Shown here piece by piece: positions 12,780 through 24,787 of a stretch of 64,000 bases of DNA; within the stretch, counting starts at the first letter, position 1; every line of letters starts with the position of its first letter. The DNA lies in the NCBI GenBank assembly GCA_020226215.1, contig CM035235.1, forward strand, positions 42,131,352 through 42,195,351, given 5' to 3'. The position numbers and the translations under genes were made by a program. The notes below the pieces were generated by a model. It made no database searches. It had not been told where the DNA came from and saw only the letters and a program-made list of their open reading frames with translations. This DNA is from Sindora glabra (taxonomy: Eukaryota; Streptophyta; Magnoliopsida; Fabales; Fabaceae).

Positions 12780-13680
12780 ATTATTTATACATTTTATTCA
12801 ATAAATAATTACAATTGTCTGATACATCTAACAATTTAATAAATGAACTTTTGTATTTTCATGAATCCCATATTGATCTTGGTATTTATAAATATTTTAT
12901 CTAACCTTTAAATTCATTCATTTGGATTGGATTATCAAACATAATAATTATGGTTATAATTATTCCACTAAATCAAGATTCATAAATAAATTGATATTTA
13001 AAAATTATTTTAAATGATTTAATATATTAGGTTTCATTGTACAAAAGAATTTATTAACAAATGGGAGTAATTCTCTCAGAACATAGGCCACCAGAGGGCC
13101 ATGTATCTGGGTCTTCGTGCTCCAGTTGCATCTAGCAATATGAAAGTCTTGACCATCCTGATTGTCATGCTTTTGGCGTGCAGCGTGCACTCTTCATTTG
13201 ATTGAAAACCCACCAACATTCTATTCTACGTGATAATTTCTATTTCCATACCATGCATTTTCGTTAAGCTCATCCAATTTATTTCATTGCTTGTATTTAT
13301 TTTTATTTGTTTTTATTATAATAAATTTGAATTAAAATTATAATTGAGTAACCTTCCTTTTAATATAATGTATTAACCGTGAGATATTGGAGTAAATTAA
13401 TAGTTGATGTCATCATTAAAAAAATGTTGGAGATTAATACAAATATATAATCCTGACAAATCGTTAGAAAGAAGTCAGAAACAGTAAAATCTGAGTAATA
13501 TTCGAATTATCTGAAATGAACTGAACATTTATAAATTTTTGAAACTTTGATTTACATAAATTGAAGCCAATGATACCCCACTAAACTCCGTTAACAACTA
13601 ATAATGTTTCATATTATTTAAACCTTCCTTCTAATTCTCTTTCTAAAATATGTATCTAATATTATGTTAGTTGTGACTAT
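12780..13680 (+). repeat. Segment A, first copy in unit 1
   Basis: This roughly 0.9-kb segment recurs in the same unit at 14610-15980 and in the other units near 26130, 28150, 33815, 35990 (cut short) and 39170. Shared landmarks are TTAGGTTTCATTGTAC, GGCCACCAAATGGCC-like motifs, CTGATTGTCATGCTTT and TTCTATTCTACGTGATAA. It has no coding capacity. It is an internal duplication that predates amplification of the whole unit. Confidence 0.75.
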
Positions 13681-14609
13681 TGCAACCCGAATTATGCTCC
13701 AATCTTTTTTTAAGTAGTATTATGTTGCAGTGATTACAAACGCTTAAACAGCAGTAGTGAACATTTACTTATATTTCAAATATTAATATCCTCTCTCATC
13801 CATATTTTTTAAAACTTTGTCCGTCCACCGTTACCTCTTACTCGTCATCTCATTCTTGACTCTTATAAATTTCCCCATTTCTTATCGGTTAATTTTTACT
13901 TCCACTCTTGTTTTTGTATGAATTTATGAACAAAAAGTTAAAAAATTAAAAAACAGAAAATAAATTTTTAGTATTACAATGTTATAAAAAATTTGATGTG
14001 AAAAAAAAAATTAAAAAATTATTTCAAGAATCAGCAAAATATTTTCTCATCAAAATAATGCAAAAGGGGATAGAATAATTGATAATTCCAAAATTACTCT
14101 TTAACGAAACTCATTAATAAGTTTGTTAACTTTCAACGGGAGTAATTTATTTTTTAACAAATTATTTATTCTTCTTTTTTACTTTTCAATTAATTCAAAT
14201 AGAAAAATTAATATTTAATCATTTTTTCATCTATTTTCTATACATATAAATAACTAATGAAAAGTATATATATGTATAGAAATAATTAATTTGATTGAAG
14301 TTGTATGTATGAATTCCCTTTTGATTTTATTTTAGTCAGATGACCTCAATCTTTAAATCCTGGTGATATTCAATTTGATTCTGTAGCCTCCAATGTGATT
14401 CTCCAAGCACGCTTTTTAAATAATAATTAAATTAAATGTCTGAATCTTATTGCTGCTGTTATTTTTTCTTAAATAAACTTTGTAAATATTTTTTTTGTCG
14501 TCTCATGTATCAAGTTTCATAAGATTTTAATCTTGCATGTAATTGAAACTAGTTTATACCGTCTTATGCGACTTAATTAAAATAATTTTTAAATATTAAA
14601 TTATTTATA

Positions 14610-15980
14610 TATTACGATTTAGTACAATAATTACAGTTGTTTATTATGTTTAACAATTCAAATAAATGAACTTCTATATTTTATGAGCCTCATACTAATT
14701 ATGATTAATTACAAATTTTTATCTCATTTTTAATTAGTGTCAAATCTAATTTGTTTAAATGATTAAATATTATAATTATAATTAGAATTACAGTACTGAA
14801 TTAAAATTTATAAATAATTTGATATTTAAAAATTATTTCAAATGATTTAATACATTAGGTTTCATTGTACATAAGCAGTTCTTGACAAATGGGAGCAATT
14901 CTCTACGCCATGAGATTCAAAACAAAAAAACAAAAAAGAAAAACAAAACAAAGAAAAAAAGGCCACCAAATGGCCAAATGTTTTTTTTTCTTTTTTAATA
15001 GCTGTAATGGCCATGTGTCTGTGTCTTCATACCCTGGTTGCATCCAGTGGGTGAATGTCTTGACCCATCTTGAATGTCATGCTTTAGACGTGCATTCATC
15101 ATCTGTCTGAAGCCAGCCAACATTGTATTATTCTACATGATAAATTCCATTTCCTTATTATGCATTTTTGTTAAGTTCATTCAATTATTTCATAACTTGT
15201 AGTTATTTTTATTTGAGTTTCTACTATAATAATTTTGAATTAAAATTGTAATTGACTGACCTTATTTTTAATATAACGTATTAACTGAGGTATTGGAGTA
15301 AATTAATAGCTGTTGTCACTATTAAAAAAAGGGTTGGAGTTGTGTATAAAGACATAATTCTATCAAATCATCCGCAACAAATCGGAATAGTAATGTTTGA
15401 TCAGTTTTTAACTTCATAAGATATAATTAATAATGCCTCTTGTTAAGTTAAATGAAATATTCTTGTGAGTACAATTGTTATTATTTAAAAAAAAATGGCG
15501 ACAGAATATCATATATTATTTCAAAATATATATTTTAATGCCTTTAAAATGGATAAAGTACAGCGCTGGAAAATGAATAGGCTTAAAAAGAAAGTTCAAT
15601 TACAAATGATCAATATAAAATACTACTAACAGATGGACAAAATAAAATGAGGCCCGACATAAAACATAACTTATAGCAATAGAGTTATGTTATCATAAAA
15701 TAAATTGAAACTGAAAAATTGAAAAATAAGAATTAAAATGAAATAGAATAATGAAATGAAGCGATGATGAAATTACATAGCAGCAATGATAGTAGAATCC
15801 TGGCATTACTGTTTAAACTATTTAAATAGATTCGAGGTGAAATGATTCAAACATTTGCTAGTTTTTAAACTTTGATTTACATAAGTTGTGGCATATGATA
15901 CTCCATTAAACTCAACAGCTAACAATTTTTCATATTATTTAAGCTTTCCTTCCGGTTCTCTTTCTAAAATATTTGTTATA
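14610..15980 (+). repeat. Segment A, second copy in unit 1
   Basis: This is a diverged duplicate of 12780-13680, about 1.8-2.3 kb downstream. It has extra sequence of about 400 bp near 15430-15850 that is shared with 28960-29390 in unit 2. It is missing from unit 4 and truncated in unit 3. Confidence 0.7.
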
Positions 15981-16519
15981 GTTTCTATTTGTTTCTAAAA
16001 CTTTCTTCCTTTCTTTCTTTTCTATAGATAATTTTGTTTAAATTTTAATAATTTAATATTGGAATGTGCGTTTAACACTTTGTTTTTCTTTCATTTTAAT
16101 CCTTTTTATGAATAGAAAATTAAAAGTTTATGAAATTAATATTAAGTTAATTTCAAATTTTCCTTTAACATTAAATAATAATTTAATATCTTCATAATAT
16201 TTTAAATATCAATTTAATGATTTATAGAAAAATTATATTTAAATTTTGAAACTTCATTGTACATAACTGTTTTATTTATTGCAAGTATTATTAAAAGAAT
16301 TAAGGGCGGGTTTATTTTGACTATTTTCTATTTTTATTTTCACCAAAGATAGAATATTTGTGAGGAAATGTACTTAGATGGCTTCTTGTATGGAGTTTCT
16401 ATTTTCGGAATTTAGAAAATAATAAAAAGAAGTTTTTTATATTTTTATTTCTTTGTTGTAAATATTTGGAATTATTTAAATTTATTATAATAAATTAATA
16501 TTTTCTTCATCTACTAATA

Positions 16520-16800
16520 ACTCACAATAACAACCACCTTACTATCATTATTATTATTATCATCTCCATTATCACTATTATCATTGACTCTATAACTATT
16601 AACACCTACCTTCACTTCTCTAACTATTACTATCATCGCTACTATTACCTTTATAATCACCACTGCTTCAATTTTTGTCATCACCATTCATATTATCACC
16701 ACCACTGACAATATTTCCATCTAGACATTCATTTCTATCACTTTCACCATTATCGATTTATCACTATCACTATTTTCTTCAAAACCACCACCATCATATC
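16520..16800. repeat. Degenerate ATY/CAY triplet region
   Basis: This is a cryptic simple repeat of ATT, ATC, ACT and ACC triplets. The matching places in other units are 30060-30290, 36340-36450 and 41230-41560. In unit 4 it contains a perfect ATT run and the telomeric insertion. Translated frames are rich in His, Thr and Ser but are not conserved between units. Confidence 0.7.
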
Positions 16801-16974
16801 CAATAAATAAATATGTAAAATTTCAACCATTGTATAATTATTATTTAATATCAAAATGATAATAAAAATTATATTAAATAATTAATAATCATATTTAAAA
16901 AGTAAGAATTAAAAATAAAAATTATTTTAAGAAAATAATATTAGAACATGTAACTAGAGAATATTTACACATAC

Positions 16975-17612
16975 CAAGTCCTAAATTCTTCGTTTTCATG
17001 AGGAGAACTCAAATAGCTTGTGAGAAATTCTGGCAATGATTGGAAACGACAAAAACAAAAAATAAAAGGGTGAATTATGTCAACTTTGTTTGAGGTTTGG
17101 TTTAGTGACACTTTGCCTCCTCTAGTTTTTTTAAAAACATACACATTCACGTTTTAAAATATTTTCATCATTATAAAATGTAATAATATTAAAATCTTTT
17201 TAGTCGAACTCTCTTCTCTAATATTATTTCTCATAACTAAAAGACTATTTTTCTATATCTTTATGTACAAATATATTTTTTTAAAAAAAATAAATACATT
17301 CGTTTCTTTTATGTATAATTATTTTTTAATATTTATACATAAATTTATAATAAAAATAGTATAAAAAATAGTTATCTAGCAATATGATATTAGGGAACAA
17401 GTTGCATTTTCTTATTAAGGAAATACTTTGTGGGAATAGAGATGTATAATTTTGAAAAATGAAGGATAGTGAGCAAATATTATGCTTTTTTACTTTTTAC
17501 AGAAGCCTACTATTATGGGTTTATGCAACGAATACGAACAGCTGCTGCTGCTGAAAGAAGAAGCCGCGGAAGATTCGAGAATTTGAGATTCGAAGAGAGA
17601 TAGAAATGAATT
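16975..17612 (+). pseudogene. Split 5'-leader fragment of the RmlD-like gene (unit 1)
   Basis: Part a (16975-17070) matches gene leader 1860-1950: TAAATTC, GAACTCA, CTTGTGAGAAA, CAATGATTGGAAACGAC. Part b (17500-17612) matches 1960-2062: AACGAATACGAACAGCTG, GAAGAAGC, GAAGATTCGAGAA, GAGATTCGAAGAG, and ends at ATGAA. Between them lies about 430 bp absent from the gene. Homology stops at the start codon, so no enzyme sequence is included. Confidence 0.85.
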
Positions 17613-17654
17613 AACCCATTTCCTATGTGATGTACGAATCTTTCTTAAGTCAAA

Positions 17655-17657
<3 letters not shown>

Positions 17658-17710
<53 letters not shown>
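17658..17710. repeat. (AT)n microsatellite
   Basis: A perfect AT run of about 53 bp lies in the AT-rich tail of unit 1. The same place in unit 2 has no such run. Confidence 0.95.
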
Positions 17711-17715
<5 letters not shown>

Positions 17716-18801
17716 TTTATTTCACAAACAAATATTTTTAGATTAGTATAATTTACATAATTAAAAAATTAAAAATAGAAAAAATAAAGATGTATATATG
17801 TATATTCTATTTCACAAATAAATATTTTCAAAAAAATCATTAGAAGATTAGTATAACTTATATAATTAAAAAATTAGAATTAAAAATATAAAGATGTATA
17901 TATATGTATGTATGTAAATACATACGCATTACTCTTCCTTGCTAAATTTTCAATAAAAAAATTTTATTTCATAAAAAATTTAACATAAAATATTAAAATT
18001 AAAAATTATATAAAAAACTAAAATTTAAAAAATTAAATAATCAATCCCATCAAATATACATATTTCAATATTGGTTTAAAAGAATAATAGTTATTTTTTA
18101 CTAATAAATAAATATATTGTAACATGAATATTACAACGATTTACAATATATAAAACAACAACAACTTCTAATGGGAAAAGATAACTTTTCGAAATTTCCA
18201 CTTTTATTTGAAAAAAATTCTAAATACCAAGCACACACACTTATGAAAAGCTAATCAAAATGGGAATGCACATTCTCATGTTTGAATATTTCGTTTGAAA
18301 TTATGACGTGATTGAAAAAAATGCATCATGCCTGAACAAATAAAAGAAAGACAGTGTATGTGAGATAACGAGTCTCACGAGGAACAGTGGAAAGATATGC
18401 TTATGTAATCTTGTTTTAATCTTTAAATTAAATTTAATGAGGAGTTAGAGTAAATCAAAATTTGGAAGAAAATGATATTTATTCACAATTTATATATAAT
18501 AAAAATAAGAATTTATGCAATTAAAATTTTAATTTTCAACGGTGAATTCCATCAAAATATCAAGATGAGAAAACATATAAGCGTGTGATGTGGTTAAACA
18601 AACTTATATTCCCATGATTCTTAATCTATTCGTTGCAACTAAGGGTCAATGTTACATATATCAAGTAAATAACTAGCTATATCTTTTATATTAATACATG
18701 AAAATGAAAAAAAAAATCACCCCACCACCCAAAATTGAAAGAATCACTTATAAATTTCACTTAAGGTTATATAGATATAGTGATATGATATGTCATCTAT
18801 A

Positions 18802-19212
18802 TGTGAACTAATTATCTAGGATACTCATACACTTATAATATCCTAGTAACATGAAATTAATTCAGAAATGCGAAAGCCTACCTCCAGCCATAGCTTTAAC
18901 AAATTTCACAGAGAAGTTGCTCCAAAAACTATGCCGAATAGTTACTGCAAGTTCTTGAACTCAGGTGCTTCCAGGTTCTGGTTTGTGCTATGTTGATGGT
19001 GTACTTTGTTCAGAAATATGATTAAGCATTAACCAAACCCGAGGACCCTTGTTCCGTTTATATATATTCACGTTGCCAACTTCTCCCATCAAGAAGCCGT
19101 GCAATCTAGTGGACGATGAGCAGAAAAACTGCTCTCCTATTTTTATGGAGCATTTTCATCCACACGTTGATCTATTGCCAACGTTCAAGAAGAAGAGAAA
19201 AAAACTGCTACA
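18802..19212 (-). repeat. Copia 3' LTR
   Basis: The 411-bp repeat starts TGTGAACTAATTATC and ends CTGCTACA on the plus strand. It lies next to the polypurine tract and is therefore the 3' LTR of the minus-strand element. It carries TTTATATATATTC, a possible TATA-type signal. Confidence 0.95.
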
Positions 19213-19223
19213 TTCTCCCACTT
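19213..19223 (-). promoter_or_regulatory. Copia polypurine tract
   Basis: On the minus strand the bases touching the 3' LTR read AAGTGGGAGAA. A purine run directly next to the 3' LTR is the expected plus-strand priming site. Confidence 0.85.
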
Positions 19224-19484
19224 GCTCCGTAAAAATCAAAAGTATTCAAAAGTAGAGAAAACTTAATGTATGGATCATAATGATAGGTCCTCTATCTATG
19301 AGTATTACCTCCCATGTATCACGATACATTTGGCTTTCTCAATCCACCACAACTTAATGAATAAGTCTTATACTTATTCTGGGTCCTCTTAATACTATTT
19401 TTCTCTAAACATAAATGTATACTCAAAAATGAGAAAAATATCTTAAACTGAATAAGAGCTTTATTACAAATGTGCATATATACA

Positions 19485-20432
19485 TCAAAGACTTAATATG
19501 GTACCAAGTCCCATCCTTAATACATGATCCTTAAACACTGATGGTGGCATGCCTTTTGTCAAAGGATCTGCTATCATCAACTCAGTGCTAATGTGTACAA
19601 TGGTAACTTTGTTTTCCTTGACACGTTCTCGAATGGCTAAGTACTTGATGTCGATGTGTTTACTTCGACTTCCACTTTTGTCATTCTTAACCAGAAAAAC
19701 TGCAGCTGAGTTGTCACAATAAATTCTTAATGGCTTAGAAATTGAATCCACAACTCTAAGCCCAGAAATAAAGCTCTTCAGCCATACACCATGTGAAGTT
19801 GCCTCAAAACAAGATACGAACTCAGCTTCTGTGGTAGAAGTAGCAACTAAAGTTTGCTTTGCACTCCTCTAAGACACGGCTCCACCAGCAAACAAAAAAA
19901 TGTATCCTAATGTTGACTTCCGTGAATCAACGCATCCGGCAAAATCCGAGTCCGAGTAGCCAACTACTTCAAGATTCTCAGTTCGTTTGTACATCAGCAT
20001 GTAATGTTTGGTACCTTTGAGATATCTCATCACTTTCTTTGCAGCTCTCCAATGATCCATTCCTGGATTACTTTGATATCTCCCTAACATTCCAACTACG
20101 AATGCAATGTCAGGTCTTGTACAAACCTGAGCATACATAAGGCTTCCAATAGCTGAAGCATATGGAATGTTTCGCATTTGTTCCTTTTCTAGATCGTTCT
20201 TCGGGCACTGATTCAAATTGAACCTGTCACCCTTCACAATAGGTGCTACACTTGGTGAACAGTCTTTCATCCGAAATCTCTCTAAGACCTTATTGATATA
20301 GGTTTCTTGTGATAGACCTAAAATACCTTGAGTTCTATCCTTATGGATCTTAATACCAATTACATAAGATGCCTTACCCATATCCTTCATATCAAAATTC
20401 TTAGAGAGAAACTGTTTCACCTCATACAGCAA
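19485..20432 (-). pseudogene. Copia pol, end of reverse transcriptase and RNase H
   Basis: The frame starts after a frameshift near 20432 and continues the RT core (LSKNFDMKDMG, YVIGIKIHKDR). RNase H follows, with GYSDSDFAG and, after a TAG stop at 19869-19871, CDNSAA and SKHIDIKY. It ends at a natural-looking stop at 19485, about 270 bp before the 3' LTR. The TAG lies where the family has a Trp. The RNase H acidic residues in DSDFAG and CDNSAA are still present. This part acts in copying element RNA to DNA, but the broken frame means it cannot be made from one polyprotein. Confidence 0.9.
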
Positions 20433-21754
20433 CCCTTATCATTGGTTGCAAGCAGTATATCATCCACATACAGCACAAGGAAACAGATTTTACTCCCACT
20501 GACCTTGTGGTATATACATTGATCCATGACGTTTTCCACAAATCCGAATGAGGAAATAACATTATGAAACTTAAGATACCATTGGCGAGAGGCCTGTTTC
20601 AATCCATATATGGATTTCTTAAGCTTGCATACTAAATGCTCACTAGCACTAGAGGAGAATCCTTCAGGTTGTTTCATATATACCTCTTCCTCTAGATCCC
20701 CATTGAGGAATGCCGTCTTCACATCCATTTGATGCAGTTCCAGGTCAAATTGGGCAACCAATGCCATTATTACACGGAGGGAATCTTTCTTAGACACAGG
20801 AGAAAATGTCTCTGCGTAATCAATTCCTTCCTTCTGAGTGAATCCTTTAGCCACGAGTCTTGCCTTATATCTTTCGATGTTGCCTAATGAGTCCTTTTTC
20901 ATCTTATAAACCCATTTACACCCTATGACCTTTGAACCACTAGGCAACTCGACAAGATCCCAGACTCCATTAGACACCATGGAATCCATCTCTTCCTTCA
21001 TAGCATTGTACCATAATCCAGATTCTCTGCAGTTAATAACTTGTGAAAATGTCTCAGGGTCATTTTCAGCTCCTATATTGTAGTCAGACTCTTGTAGATA
21101 CACAGCATAGTCAATAGGAATTGCTGACCTCCTTTCCCTAGTTGATCTTCTTAATGTTAGGTTAGCATCCTCTTGAGAAGCATGCTCCTCAATTGGTTGT
21201 CCAACAGTTTCTGGTAATTGTTCAACAACTGGATCAACTTGGTTATGGCCAAGTGGTTGTGGATCCTCAATGATTGGCTGTTCAATACCCAATGGTACTT
21301 GAGGGGCATGGATTACAACCAATCTATCACTTGATGTGGAAGCTTGAGAACCAAAATGATCAAGCTCAGTGTTTGGATGTTGAATTTGATCACTCCCACT
21401 AATCAAGTCATTTTCAAGAAATTTTGCATTTCTTGATTCCACAATCCTAGTGCTATGAGATGGACAATAGAACCTATATCCTTTGGACTTTTCAGCATAC
21501 CCAATGAAGTAGCCACTTATAGTCCTAGGATCTAGCTTCTTTTCTTGTGGATTATAGATCCTAACCTCAGACAGACATCCCCAAACGCGCATATGTCTTA
21601 AACTCGGTTTCCAACCCTTAAACAACTCAAATGGTGTCTTTTCAACAGCCTTAGTTGGAACCCGGTTAAGGATATACACTGCCATCTTCAGGCCTTCAAT
21701 CCATAAGGACTTAGGAAGTTTAGAGTTGCTAAGCATGCTCCTTACCATGTCCAA
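20417..21754 (-). pseudogene. Copia pol, integrase C-terminus and reverse transcriptase
   Basis: The first part (KLPKSLWIEGLKMAVYILNR, FELFKGWKPS) is the integrase C-terminal region. A linker rich in Pro, Gln and Glu follows. The RT then begins with WYNAMKEEMDSM, GCKWVYKMKKDSLG and YKARLVAKGF, and contains MDVKTAFLNGDLEEEVYMKQPEG and the catalytic LYVDDILLA. The YVDD motif is intact. The frame is lost right after LLATNDKG near 20432, with similarity continuing in another frame, consistent with a single-base loss. Confidence 0.93.
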
Positions 21755-21760
21755 TAGCGT

Positions 21761-22600
21761 TCAATTTCTTCTTTCAGCTACACTGTTTTGGTTCGGAGAC
21801 CCAGGCTTGGTGTATTGGGCAACAATCCCATGTTCTTGAAGAAATCTAGCAAATGGACCTAATGCTTGTCCATCTTCAGTATATCTACCATAATACTCAC
21901 CACCTCTATCTGATCTTACTATCTTAATTTTTTTATCACATTGTTTCTCCACTTCTGCTTTAAACACCTTAAAGGCATCAAGTGCCTTATTCTTATTATT
22001 CAATAGATAGAGATACATATATCGTGAGTAATCATCAATAAAGGTGATGAAGTATTTTGGACTACTAGAGTCCAAATCTGGACTACAAATGTCTGTATGT
22101 ATGATTTCTAAAATGGTAGTACTCCTCTTGGCACCTTTCTTAGTCTTATTAGTTTGCTTTCCCTTTATGCAGTCTATACAAGTTTCAAAGTCAGTAAAAT
22201 CTAGCATACTAAGTATTCCATCTTTTACTAACCTTTTAACCCTCTCTATTGAGATATGACCTAGTCTATGGTGCCACAACATAGAAGAATCTTCATTAGT
22301 AACACATCTCTTAATACCTATGCTACTAGAAACATGCATTGAATCATTAGGTATACTGTCTTGTAATTGAATTCAAAAAAAACCATCAGAAATTGTACCA
22401 TTGCCAACAAGATTAGATTTATAAAATAACTTAAACATATTATTTGAAAATTCAAAAGAATATCCAAAAGGAAAAAGTTTCGAAATAGAAATTAAGTTTC
22501 TAGAGAAACTCGGTACATAAAAAGTCCTTTCCAATATCAAACTAAAGTCAGTATCTAAAACTAGTCTACAAGTTCCTATAGCTTCAACTAGTAAGCCCAT
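21761..22600 (-). pseudogene. Copia pol, end of protease region and integrase
   Basis: The upstream part (22373-22600) is the region after the protease (FYVPSFSRNLISISKL). After a TGA at 22373-22375 the same frame continues into the pre-integrase zinc region (WHHRLGHIS, CIDCIKGK) and the integrase core. The first Asp is in HTDIC, the second in RSDRGGEY and the catalytic Glu in SVAERRN. A TGA at 21761-21763, in the position of a conserved Arg after ERRN, ends it. CGA to TGA is the change expected from deamination of a methylated CpG. All three catalytic acids are present. Confidence 0.92.
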
Positions 22601-22621
22601 CTTGTTGCCTGAATAGATGTA

Positions 22622-23536
22622 CTACTCACTGCCCACTGGCTTCCTTTGGTTTAGAAAGCCCTGCACGGTATTAGAGATATGGATTGTAGAACCAGAATCA
22701 ATCCTCCATCTGTTACTTCTAACATCTACCATATTAGATTTATAACAAAAGTGTGAGATTGAGATACCTTTCTTTTCAAGCCAGCTCTTAAATTTGTTAC
22801 AGTTCTTCTTTATGTATCCTTTCTTCTTGTAGAAGAAACACTTGGAATCTTTCTTTATACTACCTTGAATGGGTGCATTTCCCTTTCCTTTTAAGTTAGC
22901 TTGCTTGTTGTTCTTCCCTTGTGTTGCTATATGTGCACTTTCTCCCATTTCTGCAATAAGCCTCCCTTCTTCCTGTACACACATGGACAGAAGTTCATTG
23001 ATTGTCCATTTCTCCTTATGTGTGTTGTAGGAAATCTTAAAAGGTCCATATTGAGGCGGTAGAGAGTTCAAGATATAGTGCACAAGGAAAGACTCAGACA
23101 TCTCGACCTCAAGCATTTTTAATTGAGCTGCAATGTCCCTCATCTGCATGATATGCTCTCGCACACCTGTTATGCCGGTAAGCTTCATTGATGATAACCT
23201 TGTCATTAGGGTGCTTGCCAAAGCCTTGTCTGAAGTTTCAAATTGTTCATCAATGGCCTTGAACAAACTTCGAACGTTCTGATGCTCTCTGATAGACCCA
23301 CGAACGCTAGCAGATATCTTAGTTTTGATATACATCATACTAAGGCGATTTGATCGCTCCCAACGCTCATAAAGTGCTATTTCAACTACACTACTACTAT
23401 CAGTGGGTTTAGGAGGTTCATCCTTTCTTATTGCATCATCCACGTCCATCCACCCTAATTGAAGAAGAATTTTCTCCTTCCATATCTTATAATTATCACC
23501 ATTCAATTCAGGAACTTGGAAATCAGAAATATTCAA
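22622..23536 (-). pseudogene. Copia gag and protease start
   Basis: The 304-residue frame starts at MNISDFQVPELNGDNYKIWK, a typical plant Copia gag N-terminus, and has the gag helical core with ERSNRLSMMYIKTKIS and FLVHYILNSLPPQYG. The zinc knuckle near residues 234-247 reads CFFYKKKGYIKKNC. Two of the four metal ligands of the CCHC pattern are replaced by Tyr. The protease active site follows as WRIDSGSTIH. A TAG at 22622-22624 stops the frame, but the same frame continues beyond it. Confidence 0.93.
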
Positions 23537-24773
23537 AGGTTGAAAAGTTGTATAATATTACACGCTATGTTAATAATTTGAAGCAATTAAATAATATTTC
23601 TTATGACATGTCTTACCAATGCAAGCATATCTATCAAACATAATCCTAGTAGCAAACAAAACTGCCTATGGGCTTAGTTTTATTTAATTAGGCTTATGTA
23701 TAAAGTTAGTGAAACTAGCAAATTATATCCCCTATCTTAATTCCTGTGGGTAGATTAAGGTAAAGGAAAATTTACTATTCCACCCTAATTAATCATATTA
23801 AATATAATAAAATTCCTGTGGGATAATAATTATTATATTGAATATGATTAATTACAATTAATGTCAATTTTTCTTTATGTGATCCTAGATTTAAATCTAA
23901 TGCTTTATGTATAATTTTAGAATAATCAAAGGTGCTGTGGCTAAGTTTTAATTAAACTAAAATTATACGAATCACTTGACATTTTAAAACATACATAAAC
24001 AAAATGCACAAATAGGCATTTCTCTATGAAAATTTAAAAATATTAATTAATCACTTAAATAAATGTGACAAATTAATTTTCTCTCCATAGAAACATATAT
24101 TGCATCCAAATAATCATGCAATTAATTAATTAATCAACTAAGCTAAATGTGATTAATTAATTAATAGTAAATTCTCCTAAATTTTAATCTAAATATGTCA
24201 AAAGAATGGCTAAAATAATGTTTAAATATTAGGCATAAAAATGTTTGACACTAGTTTTAATAATATTCAAAAGCTAGAAAACCTGGAAAAATAAAACGCT
24301 GCTTAAAACCCTTAAATATTAGTCCGTGTATGCTAATAGCAAGAAAAGTCGATGGCTTCAGTGGTCAACATGTCCGCATGCTAGCTAAAAGACAGAAGCT
24401 CGACGCCTCGCGGTTGCAAAATGGAGTTTTCTTCTTTTTTAAATAGAAGCTTGAAAACGAGCCTGTCTGAGAACGGCCCAACGAAGCCCAATCACTTAAA
24501 CAAACAACGCAGTTTCACTAAGAAGGTTGTCTTCAACCTCCAGTCGGTTTGCCCGACCTGATTTCAACCCAATTCAAAACCCAAAAACAGAACACCAGAC
24601 CCGAGAATTTTATGCAGTTTTCAGCATGTTTTTCGAGCCTAAAACTATCAGAATCTCATGGGCTATCAATTCCTAATCATAAAAACATGGAAAAACAGCA
24701 TCTAAACAGGATTCAAATTTAAATCTATCCTCTGTTTTTCATATAAACCATAGCAAGGCAAAGGCAATTTTGT
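23537..24773 (-). other. Copia untranslated leader
   Basis: About 1.24 kb separates the primer-binding site from the gag start. It has no long frame. The part at 24330-24620, near the PBS, is much richer in G and C than the rest, which may mark the RNA packaging and dimerisation region. That role is inferred from position only. Confidence 0.6.
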
Positions 24774-24785
24774 GCTCTGATACCA
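24774..24785 (-). promoter_or_regulatory. Copia primer-binding site (initiator Met-tRNA)
   Basis: On the minus strand these bases read TGGTATCAGAGC, the standard plant complement to the 3' end of initiator methionine tRNA. They lie two bases from the 5' LTR and fix the orientation of the element. Confidence 0.95.
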
Positions 24786-24787
24786 AA

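Larger units (their letters stand above)
11383..18153 (+). repeat. Tandem array unit 1 (about 6.8 kb)
   Basis: This is the first of four direct units. The order is: a 1.1-kb block starting ACAACAACAACT, segment A (12780-13680), a spacer, a second segment A (14610-15980), a block beginning near AATTAAGGGCGGGTTTA (16300), a degenerate triplet region, then the split gene leader and an AT-rich tail. It lacks about 340 bp present in units 2-4 near 11955, where short AATTGA motifs flank the gap. It also lacks the 300-460 bp block that units 2-4 carry after AAAAGTATATAT. Confidence 0.9.

Noticed and set aside
13005..13190. Minus-strand frames ending in TMKPNILNHLK that recur in segment A
   Set aside because: Recurrence is explained by the DNA repeat. 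Upstream parts differ between copies and carry stops.
16520..16800. Triplet-rich region as a coding repeat (His/Ser/Thr tract)
   Set aside because: The frame is not kept between units and the repeat is cryptic, so it is simple-sequence DNA.
16965..17150. Minus-strand open frame repeated at 30420-30608 and 41610-41930
   Set aside because: It recurs because the array repeats. It is antisense to the gene-leader fragment, and unit 3 does not keep it as a long frame.
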